Assembly: GCF_964656455.1 (NCBI RefSeq) | Contig: NC_135718.1 | Span: 128,689,093-128,753,092 of the forward strand | Direction: 5' to 3' | DNA from: Halichoerus grypus | Taxonomy: Eukaryota > Chordata > Mammalia > Carnivora > Phocidae | DNA length: 64,000 bases | In this document: one piece after another, positions 60,546-64,000 of the stretch | Numbering within the stretch: position 1 is the first letter of the stretch | Layout of the letters: the number at the start of each line of letters is the position of its first letter | The notes under the pieces: generated by a model | Told to the model about the DNA's origin: nothing | Databases searched by the model: none | Seen by the model: only the letters and a program-made list of their open reading frames with translations | Position numbers and translations under genes: made by a program

Positions 60546-61145
60546 GGGCTGGCCGGGCTCTGCTCAGCGAACGTTGGAGCCGTTAGGGATGACTTCAGCA
60601 ACACCCCACCCCTCACACACACACACGCAGCCCCCAGGCCCGAGGCGCTTTTACACACGGCTCGGAGGGCTGAAGTGGGGCTGCATTTCAGCCTCCGCGG
60701 GTTGGGGGGCGCGGGAAGTGCGCGTGAAGCCTTCGGAGGTCTTCTAGTCTGACAAGTCCCCCTACTGCACGGCCTCGCCCCCACCCCACCAACACAGCCC
60801 AGACCTCCCCGGGGAGCCGAGCGGCCGGGCCCCAAGTCGGGTGTGCGCGCGGCCGGGCGCGCGGGCGGGCACCGGGCCCTCCACAGCCGGTCCTGCCCCC
60901 CACCGCCCCCAAGCGCCCCCACACACACTTACGCCCCCCACAACACCACCTCGGCTCCGGGGCCGGCCCCGCGGCTCCTCCCCGCCCCCCGGCAGCGCTG
61001 GACGCCCCCTCCTCGAGCCCGGCCCGGGAGACAGCAGGAGGCCCGGGGCCCGGGGGGCAGGGGGGTGTCCCCGCCTGCAGGGTGGGGCGCCCAGGTGAGG
61101 GCCGCTCCGGGCCGACGCCGCCACCACACAAAGGACCAGGGGCTC

Positions 61146-61160
61146 CCGCCGCCATATTGA
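61146..61160 (-). promoter_or_regulatory. YY1-like motif in intron 1
   Basis: The minus strand reads CAATATGGCGGC, close to the YY1 consensus AAnATGGCGGC in sense orientation. YY1 sites of this form usually sit just downstream of a transcription start, so the site may mark a secondary start within the CpG island, about 490 bp after exon 1. Confidence 0.5.
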
Positions 61161-61646
61161 AAACTTTCCTCCGCGCACGACAACTCGCAAGTCCCCCACC
61201 CCCACCCAGCACACACCCCCGCACCCCGGGGAAGGAGGCGAGCCCCAGCCCGCGGAGCCGCGCCGAGCCCGGCGCCCGCCCTCCTCGCCCGCGACGCCGC
61301 CGGCCTCCGGCAGGAAGCACTCCCGCGCCCACCCCGGCCGCCACTCCATCCGGAACCGAACCCGAACCCCGGGCCGGGCCGCACACCGGTCCGCCCAGGC
61401 CGCGCGTCGCCCAGGCCCTCGGGGTGGCACCACCGAAGCGCCCGCTCTCCCACGCTCATCTCCCACCCTGGAAAAGCCCCGTCCTCCTCCCCCGGCCTCA
61501 ACTCCGACCCTGGGGCAGCCCCAAACTTGACGCGGCCTCCGGGGCGACCCCGCTCCCCGCCCCCCGTGCTTCGGGCCTCCCCAACCCGCGAGTCCTCTCT
61601 CCCTCCCCCAGCCGCGAGCAGGATCCGGGGTGCCGGCGTGACTCAC

Positions 61647-61850
61647 CGGCGGCGGCCGCACCTTACAGATCCCAGTCTGCTCGGCTATGGGCCGGATCTT
61701 GTGGATGAAAGCGAAGGGGTCCGCGAACTCTTCCCAGCTGGGCTCAAAGACCGGGCACTCGGGGGGAGGCAGGAACTCGCCCAGGGGGCCCGGGCCCCCG
61801 AGAGGCAGCGCCGGGCGCGGGCCCGGGGGCAGCGCGGTGGCCGGCTCCAT
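61647..61850 (-). CDS. KDM5B: KDM5B exon 1 (residues 1-68, start codon, JmjN)
   Basis: The start codon is at 61848-61850 in a good Kozak setting (G at -3, G at +4). The protein begins [10 protein letters not shown] and runs into the conserved [15 protein letters not shown] of the JmjN domain (about residues 32-73), which packs against the JmjC domain and is needed for activity. The exon is exactly 68 codons and ends in phase 0 at a perfect GTGAGT donor (61641-61646). The frame stays open upstream to an ATG at 62183, but that stretch is GC-rich low-complexity sequence unlike any KDM5, so the downstream ATG is chosen by homology. The first ten residues differ slightly from remembered human (MEAATTLHPG). 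Confidence 0.97.
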
Positions 61851-62104
61851 CACCGCGGGTCGGGGACGGGCGAGGACGGGGTGGGCTCCGGGACCGCGGC
61901 GGCGGGCTGCGCTGGGTCCGAGACGTGTGCAGACGCGGCTCTGGCGACAGCAAGTCCGACTTGTACTAGCAACGGCAGCACCTTGGGCTTTTTCAGCCTT
62001 CCTCCGACGACGTCTTGCCGCTAACCCACGCCGTGCGCCTCCGCCGCCACGGCGAGGAAAAAGAGTCCCACCCCCACCCCCACTCACCCCCCGCGCCGAG
62101 CTCT

Positions 62105-62133
62105 CGGCCCCGCCCCCGAATCGGGCGGGGCCG
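62105..62133. promoter_or_regulatory. Inverted pair of GC boxes (Sp/KLF type)
   Basis: Two 11-base arms (62105-62115 and 62123-62133) are perfect inverted complements around a 7-base spacer. Each arm contains a CCCGCCCC/GGGGCGGG-type Sp1 box, one per strand. The pair lies about 255-283 bp upstream of the start codon, at the outer edge of the CpG island. Confidence 0.7.
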
Positions 62134-62179
62134 GGGCCTTCAGCCTGAGGATGGAGTTGATCCTTACGGTCCAGTTGAG

Positions 62180-62300
62180 CCAATATTTATTGACCATTTA
62201 CTACGTGCCAGAGTCCCTTCCCTCAAGAAGTTAATACTCTGGTGGAGAAGATCAGACACATGAATGGACTATTTCAATCATGTCAGTACACTGTGGTGGA
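62180..62300 (-). repeat. MIR/L2-type remnant upstream of promoter
   Basis: ATTTATTGACCATTTACTAC and GTGCCAGAGTCCCTTCCCTC match the familiar reverse end of ancient MIR/L2 repeats. Confidence 0.5.
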
Positions 62301-62424
62301 TGCCATGATAGAAGTACATACACTTAGTAAAACCTGGGGAGGGGCAGAAGGTATTTGGCATAATGGAGAAGGATTTTCTAGGTAGGGGGAACGGTTTGAG
62401 AGTAAGAACAAAATGGAGGTGAGA

Positions 62425-62632
62425 AAACAATAGTTACAATGTTAATAATAAGCCAACACTTGAGGACTTGCATATCCTGGGCACTGTTCTAAGTGCTTTG
62501 CATGATTAATCATTTAATCTACACAACAACCCTCTGAGGCTGATACTCTTATTTCCATTTTACAAATGGAAAGTGAGGCACAGGTTAAAAGCAGTTTGCC
62601 CAAATTCATACAGCTAACAAGTGATAGAGACT
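62425..62632 (-). repeat. MIR element
   Basis: GCACTGTTCTAAGTGCTTTG, CACAACAACCCTCTGAGGCT, ATTTTACAAATGGAAAGTGA and CATACAGCTAACAAGTGATA follow the reverse MIR consensus along its length. Confidence 0.85.
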
Positions 62633-63104
62633 ATCTTTTGGAAAGAGGGGTGTTGCAGGGAAAAGTGATCCTTGAGCAATATAAGAACGAGGTGGTTGTG
62701 AGTGAAGCAAAAGACTTTAAAAATAATCTAGATGAGAAACGATGGTGCCTAAATTAAGGCAGTGGTACTATTCATTAGGAAGAAGGGATGCAAATGTAGG
62801 AGATAAAATTAGGATTCAGTGATAAACTGGAGAGGGACAGTAAGGTATGGAGGATGATTCAGGCGTCTAAGGTACATGCCTGAATGGTTGCTTGGCCCAT
62901 TGGCATTGCTGCAAAATCCCCCTAGATTATATACATGAGAAATCAGTATGAGGAGGGAGATAATGTGTTCGCTTCTGGATACGTTCGGAATTATCTTGAG
63001 TTTGAGGTTTCTTTGGTACAGTTGGAAATATTTAACAGGCTGAATAGTATAAATCTGAAGAGGAGAGATCAAAAGTGGAGATGTAAATCTGGAGCTTTTG
63101 GCAT

Positions 63105-63260
63105 ATGAGTGATAGCCATTATTTATCTAATGCTTACTGTGTGTAAAGCACTGTTGTGCTCATTGAATCTACCATCCTGTTGGGTAGGTACTGCTATTAT
63201 GTTCATTTTGCAGAGGAAGCAATGGAGGCACAGAGAGGTTAAGTAACTTTGAGAGATATG
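63105..63260 (-). repeat. MIR element
   Basis: TGCTTACTGTGTGTAAAGCA, TTGGGTAGGTACTGCTATTA and CACAGAGAGGTTAAGTAACT match reverse MIR. Confidence 0.8.
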
Positions 63261-63689
63261 AACACTTTTGGGATGGGGGGGCAGGATGAGTGCCTAGTGT
63301 CCTGCCCAGAAAAGGGGAGAGAGGAAATTCAACAAGTAGGACCTCAACACCAAAAAGATCTCTCTTACCCAAAAAGCAGCCAAACCCATGAAAGTACTGT
63401 TTGGGTCAACATTAGTCCTAGCTCTGCTTTCAGATTCACCTAGAGGAAAGAAGTCTCTCTTATCCTCAAGGAATCTTCAATTTAAAAAGAGGGGAGGGGA
63501 GAAGCTTCCCCTTCAATGAACTCTTCCCAGAGGTACTTGGCCCCAAAAGAGTTCAAAAAGTCCTTACAGAAGGTACTGCTTTTCTTAGCTCTCTAGGGTT
63601 TCGAACCTAGGTGAGCCTGTTTGTCTCCCCGTTGCAACAGAGACTTAAGCCAAGGGGCAGCCGGCATCCTACTGGAGAAAAAGTCATCA

Positions 63690-63835
63690 CTGTAAGATAG
63701 ATACGAGATATAGTAAGTTATAATAAAATGTTAATGGTAGAACCTAAACGGTGGGTCTAGAGGAATTTGCTGCAGAATTCTTTTAACTTTGCTGAATATT
63801 TGAAAATTTTTCATAATAAAATGTTGGGGGAGAAA
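63690..63835 (+). mobile_element. L1-type 3'-end remnant upstream of the promoter
   Basis: Ends TTTTCATAATAAAATGTTGG with a preceding TGCAGAATTCTTTTAACTTT, similar to old L1 3' ends. Weak match. Confidence 0.5.
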
Positions 63836-64000
63836 AATCATTGTTGCTCTTTGCCGTGGGAGTATATGCTTTTGAGGGTCTTGCTGCAGTTGATTTCCTG
63901 TCATGTGCTCTTTCCTGGGAGAGCGTTAAGACTATTTTCACACTTAACACTGGCATTCTTCAACCCGGATAGGTGTAACTTTGGGAAAAATTCTAGACAT

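Larger units (their letters stand above)
60400..62150 (-). promoter_or_regulatory. CpG-island promoter of KDM5B
   Basis: This is the only strongly GC- and CpG-rich stretch of the window. It spans the 5' part of intron 1, exon 1 and about 300 bp upstream of the start codon. No TATA box is visible. GC boxes, a GACGTC core at 62009-62014 and a YY1-like motif in intron 1 suit a broad housekeeping-type promoter. The transcription start cannot be placed from sequence. The 5' UTR should lie somewhere in 61851-62150. Long open frames on both strands here are products of base composition. Confidence 0.85.
62151..64000. other. Upstream flank of KDM5B, no supported gene
   Basis: No coding exon is recognised. 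The stretch holds MIR- or L2-like remnants, an L1-type 3' end near 63690-63835 and, around 62800-63110, sequence resembling an ancient mammalian repeat whose family I cannot name. In human a divergent lncRNA (PCAT6/KDM5B-AS1) starts on this side of the promoter, but no splice structure can be assigned here. Confidence 0.6.

Noticed and set aside
60383..62263. Long overlapping open frames on both strands (up to several hundred codons)
   Set aside because: They occupy the CpG island, are Arg/Gly/Pro-rich in all frames, and only the exon 1 segment resembles a known protein. Low stop density is expected at this GC content.

Overview
This is mammalian genomic DNA. It is crowded with carnivore tRNA-Lys-type SINEs (SINEC/CAN-SINE), and the SINE subfamily points to an arctoid carnivore (bear, seal or mustelid group). 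The species cannot be fixed from the sequence alone. Nothing prokaryotic or plasmid-borne is present.

The window holds one protein-coding gene that I can support: the 5' two-thirds of KDM5B (JARID1B/PLU-1), an H3K4me2/3 lysine demethylase, on the minus strand. I traced 20 consecutive coding exons, from the start codon at 61850 to exon 20 at 1317-1455. Every junction is GT-AG and every reading phase joins. Together they give residues 1-1028, and the numbering matches human KDM5B as I remember it, so His499, Glu501 and His587 (iron ligands) and Ser507, Asn509 and Lys517 (2-oxoglutarate site) fall at the known positions. JmjN, ARID, PHD1, JmjC, the C5HC2 zinc finger and most of the PLU-1 region are here. 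The last exons (PHD2, PHD3, stop) lie off the left edge.

Layout: 1-33136 holds exons 20 to 2, separated by introns of 156 bp to 5.5 kb. 33137-61646 is the 28.5 kb intron 1, about half of it SINE and L1 debris. About 60400-62150 is a CpG-island promoter with exon 1, GC boxes, a YY1-like motif and G-quadruplex-prone tracts. 62150-64000 is upstream flank carrying ancient repeats. In human this side carries a divergent lncRNA (PCAT6/KDM5B-AS1), but no exon of it can be proven here.

About 65 SINEs are placed, many with target-site duplications that give exact edges. Several are nested. They stop at about 56500, leaving a SINE-free zone of roughly 7.5 kb around the promoter. Other repeats are truncated L1s, MIRs, one MLT1-type LTR, a U4 snRNA-like pseudogene and short microsatellites. 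I found no convincing unknown biological system. The points most worth a second look are an unexplained pair of about 119 bp repeats in intron 1, the SINE-free promoter zone, the paired GC-box palindrome, a possible downstream promoter, and a SINE 23 bp from a splice donor.
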